A DNA stretch of 6,250 bases, from contig CAMHUJ010000109.1 of assembly GCA_946188175.1 (NCBI GenBank), positions 1 through 6,250 on the forward strand. Direction: 5' to 3'. The stretch's first letter is position 1; each line of letters opens with the position of its first letter. Positions 1 to 5,996 of this stretch are shown in pieces. The position numbers and the translations under genes are program-made. A model generated the notes under the pieces. The model had not been told where the DNA came from. It did not search any database and saw only the letters and a list, made by a program, of their open reading frames with translations. This DNA is from an uncultured Ruminococcus sp. GTDB lineage: Bacteria; Bacillota; Clostridia; Oscillospirales; Ruminococcaceae.

Positions 1-33
1 GCTTCCGGCGCTGACATTAGGGAGGTAAATTGA

Positions 34-396
34 ATGAAACTTTGTCCAAACTGCGGCACACAAAATGCTGACCACTTCACACAATGCCCGAACTGCGGCA
101 CGATCCTGCCCGCTTCTGCTCCGCAGCCTGTTTATTCCGGCGGCACGAACGGTTATGTTCCGCCTGCCTATCAGGCAGCACCGGTCACGACAGCAGGCGG
201 CTGGTTCGGCTGGTCACTGCTCTGCGGACTTCTGCCGATCATCGGCGCGCTCATCATGATGAGCTCCGCAAAGGACCCCTCTGCAAAGAATTTTGCAAAG
301 GCAATGATTATTGTGCAGGCAGTCACCTTTGTTCTCAGCGCACTGTGCAGCACAACACTCCGCACGGTTCTGCAAAGCGTTGTCGAGAATATGTAA
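34..396 (+). CDS. Zinc-ribbon, two-pass membrane protein (paralogue 1)
   Basis: A 120-residue protein of unknown role. The N-terminus carries a zinc ribbon built from two CPNC knuckles (C4/C7 and C18/C21), which should bind one structural zinc. A Pro/Ala/Tyr/Gly-rich flexible linker covers about residues 24-55. Two hydrophobic segments follow, at about 57-77 (starting GWFGW) and 88-108, separated by a charged loop with KDPSAKNFAK. The start is well placed, with GGGAGG about 8 nt upstream. The gene is followed 47 nt later by a paralogue with the same layout, so the two probably form one transcript. Such short zinc-ribbon membrane proteins are frequent in ruminococci but mostly uncharacterised; roles as adaptors or sensors at the membrane are only guesses. 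The membrane topology is inferred from hydrophobicity alone. I am confident it is a real gene and have no firm function for it. Confidence 0.88.
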   Translation: MKLCPNCGTQNADHFTQCPNCGTILPASAPQPVYSGGTNGYVPPAYQAAPVTTAGGWFGWSLLCGLLPIIGALIMMSSAKDPSAKNFAKAMIIVQAVTFVLSALCSTTLRTVLQSVVENM

Positions 397-429
397 GAGA
401 CTGTTTTCGTTTGATGACTGACACAAATT

Positions 430-435
430 AGGAGG
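430..435 (+). promoter_or_regulatory. Ribosome binding site deciding the start of the second zinc-ribbon gene
   Basis: AGGAGG stands 8 nt before the ATG at 444 and only 2 nt before the ATG at 438. Normal spacing of 5-9 nt favours initiation at 444. Confidence 0.75.
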
Positions 436-443
436 ATATGATA

Positions 444-857
444 ATGGCAAGATGTACTTCATGCGGCGCTGAGCTGCCGGATTACTATACAAGCTGCCCG
501 AACTGCGGCGGTACGCAGGTCGTCAGAGAAGGTGCTGCCGGCGTTCCGCAGGCACAGGCATCCTATGCACAGCCGCTCCCGACGCAAATGGGACAGCCAG
601 TGACCTCTGTCAAGGGCTGGATCGGCTGGATTCTGCTTTGCAGCTATGTCCCGATCATCGGCGTGATTGTCATGCTCTGCACGGTCAAGGACCCGTCCGC
701 AAAGAACTATGCAAAGCTCCAGCTGATCATGATGATCATCGGTATTGTGCTCTGCGCACTGCTGCTGTTGATTCTGGTTCCGGCGCTGATCGGATATGTC
801 AGAAAGGCTGAGAATGCACATGTTGTTTACAACATGATTCAGGCATTTATTCACTGA
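444..857 (+). CDS. Zinc-ribbon, two-pass membrane protein (paralogue 2)
   Basis: A 137-residue paralogue of the gene just upstream. Zinc-ligand cysteines are C4, C7, C18 and C21 with identical spacing (CxxC-x10-CxxC). A low-complexity linker covers about 25-56. Membrane segments lie at about 58-80 (GWIGWILLC, PIIG) and 92-117, separated by KDPSAKNYAK. The tail after the second segment (YVRKAENAHVVYNMIQAFIH) is about 20 residues and is unrelated to the shorter end of the first copy. The start at 444 is preferred to the in-frame ATG at 438 because the AGGAGG lies 8 nt before 444 but only 2 nt before 438, and it gives the same C4 register as its neighbour. A terminator follows the stop codon. 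The role is unknown; it could form a hetero-oligomer with the first protein, which is inference. Confidence 0.88.
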   Translation: MARCTSCGAELPDYYTSCPNCGGTQVVREGAAGVPQAQASYAQPLPTQMGQPVTSVKGWIGWILLCSYVPIIGVIVMLCTVKDPSAKNYAKLQLIMMIIGIVLCALLLLILVPALIGYVRKAENAHVVYNMIQAFIH

Positions 858-899
858 TGATCTGATTCCAGGTGCGCTAAGACAGCCACATAGATTTGT

Positions 900-939
900 T
901 GCCCCTAAGTGTTGCAAAAACGCTTAGGGGCATTATTAT
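900..939 (+). terminator. Rho-independent terminator of the zinc-ribbon gene pair
   Basis: The arms at 900-911 (TGCCCCTAAGTG) and 921-932 (CGCTTAGGGGCA) form a 12-bp stem with a 9-nt loop. The tail is TTATTATA. One pair is a G-U wobble on the + strand transcript and would be an A-C mismatch on the other strand, and the T-rich tail is on the + side, so the orientation is +. It lies 42 nt after the stop of the second zinc-ribbon gene. Confidence 0.85.
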
Positions 940-1226
940 ACGCTCGTTTCAGAAAAGTATTTGCAGGCAGTGCCCGCCTCCATTGATCTGAAGGTTTCCG
1001 GCAGCGTTCGGAGAGATTTGAAAGATTTACTGTTTTCATGATCTTTATTTTGCATTCTCTCCTCTCGGGAGACGCGGCTCCGGATTTACGAAATGAGAAA
1101 CCGAAAGACCTGCGCCCCGCGCCCAGTGATAATAAACGCAGGACACCGGAGCAAGAAGAATAAGCCGGATCACTCCGCTGCCGGCAGATTCCGATTTATG
1201 TCAGACTTGAAGCTGCTAACAGAAAC
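940..1226. other. Intergenic region between two facing transcription ends
   Basis: No convincing gene was found here. A 39-codon frame on the - strand (1055 down to 936, starting MQNKDHENSK) has an AGAGGAG in front of it, but the spacing to the ATG is only about 3 nt. A TATTAT on the - strand at 1134-1129 has only a poor -35 partner. Short GC-rich inverted segments exist but none has a terminator-like tail. The stretch is best described as spacer between a + strand terminator and the - strand operon end. Confidence 0.6.
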
Positions 1227-1265
1227 GCCACAGTACTTCTGACCGCACATCAGAAATACTATGGC
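1227..1265 (-). terminator. Probable terminator of the proB-dapL operon
   Basis: Read on the - strand, GCCATAGTATTTCTGA and TCAGAAGTACTGTGGC pair over 16 bp around a 7-nt loop, followed by the T-rich run GTTTCTGTT. Two of the pairs are G-U wobbles on the - strand RNA but A-C mismatches on the + strand, which supports - strand function. It begins 57 nt after the dapL stop. The tail has interrupted Ts, so efficiency is uncertain. Confidence 0.65.
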
Positions 1266-1321
1266 TTCAAATTTCTATATCCGCCCCGCATGTCCGGTAC
1301 GGCGCGTTTTCTGCATCGCTG

Positions 1322-2536
1322 TTATCCGCCGGACGCCTGCCAGAGCGCAAGCTGATCCCAGTCGAGCGCAGAGAGCTTATGCGCCGCACGCTCGATTGTT
1401 TCGCGGCTGCCGAAGGATGAAAACCGCAGCCAGCCCTCGCCCTGCGCACCGAATCCCGCACCGGGAGAGGAGACAATCCCGTGATATCGCAGGAGCCGCT
1501 CAAAGCAGTCCCATGAACGCAGATGATACGGGCACTCCATCCAGACATACGGCGCATGCTCGCCGCCGGTCGTAAAGACACCGCTGCGGCGCAGTGCATT
1601 CCGGATCAGATCTGCATTTTCCATGTAATACTGCACATCCATGCGCACCTGCCGCTGCCCCTCCGCCGAAAAGACTGCCGCAGCACCGCGCTGCACAATA
1701 TACGAGGTTCCGTTGTATTTTGTTGCCTGCCGCCGCATCCAGAGCCGGTGCAGCGACTGTCCGCCGGTTGTCAGCGCGCGCGGCACAATCACCCAGCTGC
1801 ACCGTACACCGGTAAAGCCTGCCATTTTGGAAAAGGAGTTGATTTCAATCGCGCAGGTCTCCGCACCGGCAATCTCAAAAATGCTCCGCGGCAGTGCGGC
1901 ATTCCGGATATAGGCTTCGTAGGCGGCGTCGTAAATGATGCACGCCTGATGCGCATGCGCATACTCGACCCACGCTTGGAGCTGCGCGCGCGTATAGACC
2001 GCACCGGTCGGATTGTTCGGAGAGCAGAGATAGATCAGATCGGCATGAATATGCTCCTGCGGCATCGGCAGAAAGCCGTTTTCCTTCGTACCGCGCGCAA
2101 AGACAATCCTGCGCCCCGCCATCACGCTCGTATCATAGAAAACAGGATAGACCGGATTCGGCAGCAGAACGGTACTGTCCGGCGCAAACAGATCGCAGAG
2201 ATTCGCAAGATCACTTTTCGCACCGTCACTGACAAACACATCCTCCGGCTCGATGCCGACCTTGAAGGTCCGGTAATAGCCGCAGATCGCACGCCGCAGG
2301 AACATCTCGCCCTGCACATCGCCGTAGCCGTGGAAACGGTCGGCATGGCGCATCTCCTGCGCGGCAACCGACATTGCATCGCAGACGGCAGGTGCAAGCG
2401 GTCTTGTGACATCGTTGATGCCGAGCGAAAGAATCTCCGCTTCGGGATGTTCCTCGCGGTGCCGCCGGACCCGCATTGCAATCTCCGCAAAGAGATAATT
2501 CTGCTCGAGCTTCGTGATATTCTCATTGAGCCGCAT
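1322..2536 (-). CDS. dapL: LL-diaminopimelate aminotransferase
   Basis: A 404-residue fold-type I PLP enzyme that converts tetrahydrodipicolinate plus glutamate to LL-diaminopimelate and 2-oxoglutarate. This step bypasses the acyl-blocked branches of lysine and peptidoglycan precursor synthesis. It starts MRLNEN and keeps the family hallmarks: the DVTRPLAPAV region (42-51), YGDVQG (71-76), FVSDGAKSDL (101-110), NPVYPV (127-132), CSPNNPTG (171-178, N174), YDAAYEAY (202-209, D203 and Y206), the Schiff-base lysine K237 in SFSKMAGFTG, and an arginine near 371 for the substrate carboxylate. The length fits the family (about 390-410). The start at 2536 is set by AAGGAGGT 5 nt upstream; the frame is open further upstream but that part is not family-like. 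It is the last gene of the unit, 73 nt after the membrane-protein gene. One small oddity is GIND at 39-42, where I remember GIGD as usual. Confidence 0.93.
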   Translation of the reverse strand: MRLNENITKLEQNYLFAEIAMRVRRHREEHPEAEILSLGINDVTRPLAPAVCDAMSVAAQEMRHADRFHGYGDVQGEMFLRRAICGYYRTFKVGIEPEDVFVSDGAKSDLANLCDLFAPDSTVLLPNPVYPVFYDTSVMAGRRIVFARGTKENGFLPMPQEHIHADLIYLCSPNNPTGAVYTRAQLQAWVEYAHAHQACIIYDAAYEAYIRNAALPRSIFEIAGAETCAIEINSFSKMAGFTGVRCSWVIVPRALTTGGQSLHRLWMRRQATKYNGTSYIVQRGAAAVFSAEGQRQVRMDVQYYMENADLIRNALRRSGVFTTGGEHAPYVWMECPYHLRSWDCFERLLRYHGIVSSPGAGFGAQGEGWLRFSSFGSRETIERAAHKLSALDWDQLALWQASGG

Positions 2537-2541
2537 ACGGC

Positions 2542-2549
2542 ACCTCCTT
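2542..2549 (-). promoter_or_regulatory. Ribosome binding site of dapL
   Basis: AAGGAGGT on the - strand ends 5 nt before the ATG at 2536. This near-perfect anti-16S match fixes the dapL start and rules out the longer upstream extension of the frame. Confidence 0.85.
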
Positions 2550-2561
2550 CCGTCATGAGAA

Positions 2562-2600
2562 AACCGCCGTGCAGAAGCATAATGCCGCTGCATGGCGGTT
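2562..2600 (-). terminator. Hairpin ahead of dapL (weak terminator, attenuator or processing site)
   Basis: On the - strand, AACCGCCATGCAG and CTGCACGGCGGTT pair as 7 bp, one A-C mismatch, then 5 bp, with a 13-nt loop. The 3' arm runs into TTTTCTC, so the shape resembles an intrinsic terminator. It lies 10 nt after the stop of the membrane-protein gene and 13 nt before the dapL ribosome binding site, with no room for a promoter between hairpin and dapL. Partial termination or RNA processing is therefore more likely than a full stop. Confidence 0.55.
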
Positions 2601-2609
2601 ATTTGCATT

Positions 2610-3326
2610 TTATCCTGCAGTTTCCGCCGGTTCTGCATCCGGTTCGGATTCCGCCTCGCCGGCATAATGCAGCACCGTGACCTGCCATATGCCGTCCTGT
2701 TCGCAGACCGTAAACACCGCCGACGCAGATGTTTCCGGTGCATGCTTCAACCATGCCGGCTGCGCCTGCATCAGGTCTGCCGCGACCGTATATCCGCCGT
2801 TTTCGCTGCGCATTTCACGGATCACAGGCTCCCTGCCGAACCACCGCGGCGCTTCCGGCAGAATCCAGCTTTTCTTCGGTTCATCGTAATAAAACCGGAT
2901 ATCGTCCGTAAAACCGATTGTTTTGTATTCCGGCTGCCGCGATGTTCCGAGCCGCGCATTGCCTGCCGCAGTCAGATCATCTTCAGGGACAATCCGCAGA
3001 CCGTCCTGCTCCGGATAACCGGACAGTGCGCCGTCGCAGATCATCGACCATGCGGCAAGCGTCAGAAAATCGGCATCGGAAAGCGCATCCGGCGCATCAA
3101 AGGCAGGCGTTTCCGCCAGCGCAAACGGCAGCAGACACTGCGTCACCGCTTCTTCGCGCGCCGCCGCTTTTCCCAGACGGTGCGCAAGCGTTCTGCCCTG
3201 ATGCACAAGCCCCGCAATGCCGCAGACGGACAGCACCAGCAGCACCGCCCCGAGCACAGCATCTGCGGCTTGTATGCGCGTTTTTTTGCTTTTTGATGCA
3301 TGCCGTTCCTTTGCTTTTTCAGCCAT
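2610..3326 (-). CDS. Unrecognised single-pass membrane protein
   Basis: A 238-residue protein I do not recognise. Its basic N-terminus (about 1-18, rich in Lys and Arg) precedes one hydrophobic segment at about 21-42 (AVLGAVLLVLSVCGIAGLV). The rest is a largely polar domain of about 195 residues. The positive-inside rule places the large domain outside the cell. The domain contains FLTLAAWSMICDG (87-99), two aromatic strand-like parts (IRFYYDE at 143-149; IWQVTVLHYAGE at 213-224) and an acidic Ala/Pro-rich tail. There is no lipobox and no clear signal-peptidase site. The ATG lies 3 nt after the proA stop with only a weak AGGTG inside the proA end, so translation is probably coupled to proA. 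A cell-envelope role is possible because the next gene makes a peptidoglycan precursor, but this is inference. Confidence 0.8.
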   Translation of the reverse strand: MAEKAKERHASKSKKTRIQAADAVLGAVLLVLSVCGIAGLVHQGRTLAHRLGKAAAREEAVTQCLLPFALAETPAFDAPDALSDADFLTLAAWSMICDGALSGYPEQDGLRIVPEDDLTAAGNARLGTSRQPEYKTIGFTDDIRFYYDEPKKSWILPEAPRWFGREPVIREMRSENGGYTVAADLMQAQPAWLKHAPETSASAVFTVCEQDGIWQVTVLHYAGEAESEPDAEPAETAG

Positions 3327-3329
3327 AAA

Positions 3330-4583
3330 TCAGCGCACCTGACCGTCGCCGTTAATCAGATACTTGACCGAGGTCAGCTCATAAAGACCCATCGGACCGC
3401 GTGCATGGAGCTTCTGCGTCGAGATGCCGATTTCTGCGCCGAAGCCGAATTCGCCGCCGTCCGTAAAGCGCGTCGAAGCGTTGACATAGACTGCCGCCGC
3501 ATCCACTTCGCGCTGGAATTTCTCCGCATTTTCGAGTGATTTCGTCACGATGCATTCGCTGTGATTCGTGCCGTAGCGCGCGATATGCGCCATTGCCTCG
3601 TCAAGACCGCCGACGATCTTCACCGCAAGCTGATAATCGAGATATTCATTCGCCCAGTCGTCTTCATTTGCATCGAGGACGCAGTCGCCCAGAACATTCT
3701 TCGCCGCCGCATCGCCGTGCAGCGTAACGCTGTGTTCATCGAGCTTTGCCTTCATCATCGGCAGGAATTCTGCTGCGATATCCTTATGAATCAGCACAGT
3801 CTCAACCGCATTGCAGACCGAAGGACGCTGCGTCTTGCCGTTATTGACAATATTGACCGCCATTTCCAGATCAGCGGACGCATCGACGAAAACATGACAG
3901 TTGCCGACGCCGGTCTTGATCACCGGAACCGTCGCATTCTCCGCAACGGCGTTAATCAGACCTGCGCCGCCGCGCGGAATCAGTACATCGAGATATTCAG
4001 AAAGCTTCATGAGCTGATTGGAGCTTTCGCGCGAGGTATCCGGCACGAGCTGGATGATATCCGCAGGGAGCCCTGTCGCCTTGACTGCGTCGCGCATGAT
4101 ATCCGTCAGGCAGACATTCGAGCTGAACGCCTCCTTGCCGCCGCGCAGGATCACGCAGTTTCCGGCTTTCATGCAGAGCGTCGCCGCATCAACCGTAACA
4201 TTCGGACGGCTCTCGAAAATAATGCCGATGACACCGAGCGGCACGCGCGTTTTCTGAATGCGCAGACCGTTCGGGCGAACCACGCCGGATTCGACCTTTC
4301 CGACGACCTCCTCGAGCTGAATCAGCTTGCGGACGCCGTCTGCGATGCCTGCGATGCGGCTTTCATTGAGCAGGAGTCTGTCCTGCATTGCCTTGGACAT
4401 ATTGTTCTTGACCGCATTTTCGAGATCGACCTTGTTTGCCTCGATGATCTCCGGTGTGCGGCTGATCAGTGCATCTGCAATCGCTGCAAGTGCGTCATTT
4501 TTCTGCTTGGGGGATGCAGCGGCGAGAATACCTGCGACCGCCTTCGCATTCGCGCCGAGCTGCTGAACTGTAAGCTGTTCCAT
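3330..4583 (-). CDS. proA: Gamma-glutamyl phosphate reductase
   Basis: A 417-residue cytoplasmic enzyme of the aldehyde dehydrogenase superfamily. It reduces L-glutamyl 5-phosphate with NADPH to glutamate 5-semialdehyde, the second step of proline synthesis. The length is typical (about 415). Visible hallmarks are VPLGVIGIIFESRPNVT (114-130), the glycine-rich ILRGGKEA (145-152), LIPRGGAGLI (201-210), VIKTGVGNCHVFVD (221-234), the catalytic cysteine C257 in QRPSVCNAVE, and the family signature around 324-345 (AHIARYGTNHSECI). The C-terminal part has FTDGGEFGFGAEIGISTQKLHARGP. The start at 4583 (MEQLTVQQ) is fixed by GGAGGA 7 nt upstream; the frame is open further upstream but that part overlaps the previous gene and is not ProA-like. 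It is separated from proB by an unrelated 146-residue gene. Confidence 0.97.
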   Translation of the reverse strand: MEQLTVQQLGANAKAVAGILAAASPKQKNDALAAIADALISRTPEIIEANKVDLENAVKNNMSKAMQDRLLLNESRIAGIADGVRKLIQLEEVVGKVESGVVRPNGLRIQKTRVPLGVIGIIFESRPNVTVDAATLCMKAGNCVILRGGKEAFSSNVCLTDIMRDAVKATGLPADIIQLVPDTSRESSNQLMKLSEYLDVLIPRGGAGLINAVAENATVPVIKTGVGNCHVFVDASADLEMAVNIVNNGKTQRPSVCNAVETVLIHKDIAAEFLPMMKAKLDEHSVTLHGDAAAKNVLGDCVLDANEDDWANEYLDYQLAVKIVGGLDEAMAHIARYGTNHSECIVTKSLENAEKFQREVDAAAVYVNASTRFTDGGEFGFGAEIGISTQKLHARGPMGLYELTSVKYLINGDGQVR

Positions 4584-4590
4584 ATAAAAT

Positions 4591-4596
4591 TCCTCC
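4591..4596 (-). promoter_or_regulatory. Ribosome binding site of proA
   Basis: GGAGGA on the - strand sits 7 nt before the ATG at 4583, in the 23-nt gap after the preceding stop. It decides the proA start. Confidence 0.85.
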
Positions 4597-4606
4597 GTAA
4601 TATTTG

Positions 4607-5047
4607 TTATAGATTTCCTTCTGCAACAATGATATCCGTATGCAGCAGTGCCTCGTGCAGCCAATCGAGAAAAGCGCGCAGAAACGCCTTTTCTTTGTCC
4701 GTATGGCGCTCCATGTCCGCTTCGATTGCGCGGATGATTCTTTCCCAATCCGCCTTCCCGATCCAGTTATCGAAACACACATCAAAGGATTCTTCGGGTG
4801 TTCCGTCAAAGGCATCGGCAGTGGGATAAATCTGCGCAAAATACGCGAGCAGAAGTTGATAATCCTGCCTGTAGATCCGCAGCGGAAACGGATAGCAGTG
4901 CCATTCCTCATAAACAGGATTCCATTCCGGCTGACCGGACATTTTCAGCGGATTGCATTCCAGAAAGACCTTCTCGTTTTCCGGCGCATATAACCGAAGC
5001 ACAGTATATTGCTGCCGGTCTGTTTCATTGAGCGGAAGCCATTCCAT
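4607..5047 (-). CDS. Unrecognised 146-residue protein between proB and proA
   Basis: I do not recognise this protein. It is soluble by appearance, acidic, and rich in aromatic residues. It has no signal peptide, membrane segment or obvious catalytic motif. The N-terminal half (LRLYAPENEKVFLECNPLKM, then EWNPVYEEWHCYPFPLRIYR) looks like beta strands, and the C-terminal half (about 98-137; WERIIRAIEADMERHT, then KAFLRAFLDWLHEALL) looks helical, ending TDIIVAEGNL. The start at 5047 (MEWLPLNE) is chosen because AGGAG lies 6 nt before it. A longer frame would begin inside proB and lacks such a site. It begins 40 nt after proB and ends 23 nt before proA, so it is almost certainly transcribed with both. 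This position suggests, but does not show, a connection with proline synthesis or its control. Confidence 0.82.
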   Translation of the reverse strand: MEWLPLNETDRQQYTVLRLYAPENEKVFLECNPLKMSGQPEWNPVYEEWHCYPFPLRIYRQDYQLLLAYFAQIYPTADAFDGTPEESFDVCFDNWIGKADWERIIRAIEADMERHTDKEKAFLRAFLDWLHEALLHTDIIVAEGNL

Positions 5048-5087
5048 ATCATTCTCCTGCAAGCTGCCGTGCAGCATATTTTGCGGA

Positions 5088-5900
5088 TTATTTTGCAACA
5101 AATCTCGTACCGACCTGCACATCGTTCAGCAGCAGATCATAGAGATGCTCCGGCTTTTCGCCGTTGAGGATTACCATATCAATGCCGGCTTCGGTTGCCA
5201 TTTTCGCCGCGGAGATTTTGGTTGCCATGCCGCCGCGTGCATTCGGTGTGCCCGCGCCGCCTGCAATGCCTTCAATCTCCGGCGTGATGTCATAGACGAC
5301 CGGTATCAGCTCTGCATTTTCATCCTTATGCGGATCGGCGGAATACAGCCCGTCGATGTCGCTCATCAGCACGAGCGTATCGGCATGCACCAGCTTTGCA
5401 ACGATTGCCGCAAGCGAATCGTTCTCGCCGATTTCAAGTTCGAGTTCATCGATCGCAACGGTGTCATTCTCATTGACAATCGGAATGACGCCGAGCTCCA
5501 GCAGACGCTCCATGCAGTTGCCCGCATTTTCGCCGCCGTTGTTCGTGAGGATTGCCTTTGTCAGCAGCACCTGCGCCACATTGACGCTGTAATTGCCGAA
5601 CTGCCGGTCGTAGAGATACATCAGCTCACACTGACCGACTGCGGCACATGCCTGCTTGGTCGGGGTATCGGTCGGGCGTTCGCGCAGACCGAGCTGTCCG
5701 ACGCCCAAGCCGACAGCGCCCGAGGATACGAGAATCAGCTGCTTGCCTGCATTCGAGAGGTCTGCAAGCACGCGCACGAGATTATGAAACCGCCGCAGAT
5801 TCATTCTGCCGGTGCGGTGGGTCAGCGTTGAAGTGCCGACCTTGACGACGATGCGCTGACTGTCAGACAGTCTGCGCAGCGATGATTGTTCGGTTGCCAA
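5088..5900 (-). CDS. proB: Glutamate 5-kinase, short form without PUA domain
   Basis: A 270-residue cytoplasmic amino-acid kinase that phosphorylates L-glutamate at the gamma carboxylate, the first committed and normally proline-inhibited step of proline synthesis. Hallmarks are VVKVGTSTLT (18-27, with phosphate-binding K20), LVSSGAVGLGVG (57-68), IPIVNENDTV (139-148), GENDSLAAIVA (158-168), LMSDIDGLY (178-186), and the signature GGMATKISAAKMATEAGI (223-240, K228). The chain stops right after the kinase fold. The roughly 100-residue C-terminal PUA domain of the Escherichia coli enzyme (367 residues) is absent, as in other short bacterial forms. The start is TTG at 5900; the only later ATG (residue 33) would remove the catalytic N-terminus, and an AAAGGAAG lies 8 nt before the TTG. 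It heads the probable five-gene unit ending in dapL. Confidence 0.96.
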   Translation of the reverse strand: MATEQSSLRRLSDSQRIVVKVGTSTLTHRTGRMNLRRFHNLVRVLADLSNAGKQLILVSSGAVGLGVGQLGLRERPTDTPTKQACAAVGQCELMYLYDRQFGNYSVNVAQVLLTKAILTNNGGENAGNCMERLLELGVIPIVNENDTVAIDELELEIGENDSLAAIVAKLVHADTLVLMSDIDGLYSADPHKDENAELIPVVYDITPEIEGIAGGAGTPNARGGMATKISAAKMATEAGIDMVILNGEKPEHLYDLLLNDVQVGTRFVAK

Positions 5901-5908
5901 ACTAAAAA

Positions 5909-5916
5909 CTTCCTTT
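5909..5916 (-). promoter_or_regulatory. Ribosome binding site supporting the TTG start of proB
   Basis: AAAGGAAG on the - strand lies 8 nt before the TTG at 5900. No ATG or GTG occurs in this frame between here and the conserved VVKVG motif, so the TTG is the only start that keeps the full kinase domain. Confidence 0.75.
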
Positions 5917-5949
5917 CGATAGCTGCGGTATCTCCGATGGATTTATCAT

Positions 5950-5996
5950 GGGAGCGCTGCTCCCAAACCCTCGCTTAAGGGATACTATCCCTTAAG
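5950..5996. repeat. Double palindrome upstream of proB
   Basis: Two separate perfect inverted repeats lie 9 nt apart. The first is GGGAGC-GCT-GCTCCC at 5950-5964. The second has 11-nt arms at 5974-5984 and 5986-5996 (CTTAAGGGATA and TATCCCTTAAG) around one central base. Neither has a T-run on either side, so intrinsic termination is unlikely. They stand between a gene end (stop at 6007) and the proB start. They could be a REP-like intergenic repeat, an operator for a dimeric regulator, or leader-RNA structure. The sequence does not decide between these. Confidence 0.6.

Noticed and set aside
1267..1599. Additional small genes overlapping the dapL end
   Set aside because: Open frames on both strands here overlap conserved dapL sequence and have no start signals or protein-like composition.
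2537..2609. Lysine riboswitch ahead of dapL
   Set aside because: The gap is 73 nt, far too short for the lysine riboswitch aptamer; only a simple hairpin is present.
1523..2680. Long + strand open frame (385 codons) opposite dapL
   Set aside because: It lies antisense to a clearly conserved enzyme, has a composition dominated by Arg, His and Pro, and no ribosome binding site. It is explained by the GC bias of dapL codons.
2537..2743. N-terminal extension of dapL
   Set aside because: The frame is open, but the added residues are Arg-rich, overlap the membrane-protein gene and the hairpin, and a near-perfect ribosome binding site marks the start at 2536.
4584..4748. N-terminal extension of proA
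   Set aside because: It overlaps the preceding gene, and ProA-like sequence starts at 4583 after a strong ribosome binding site.
3561..4829. Long + strand open frame (422 codons) opposite proA and the unknown gene
   Set aside because: Shadow of proA. The sequence is rich in Arg, His and Cys, resembles no protein, and crosses two real genes.
4953..5831. Long + strand open frame (292 codons) opposite proB
   Set aside because: Antisense shadow of a conserved kinase without start signals.
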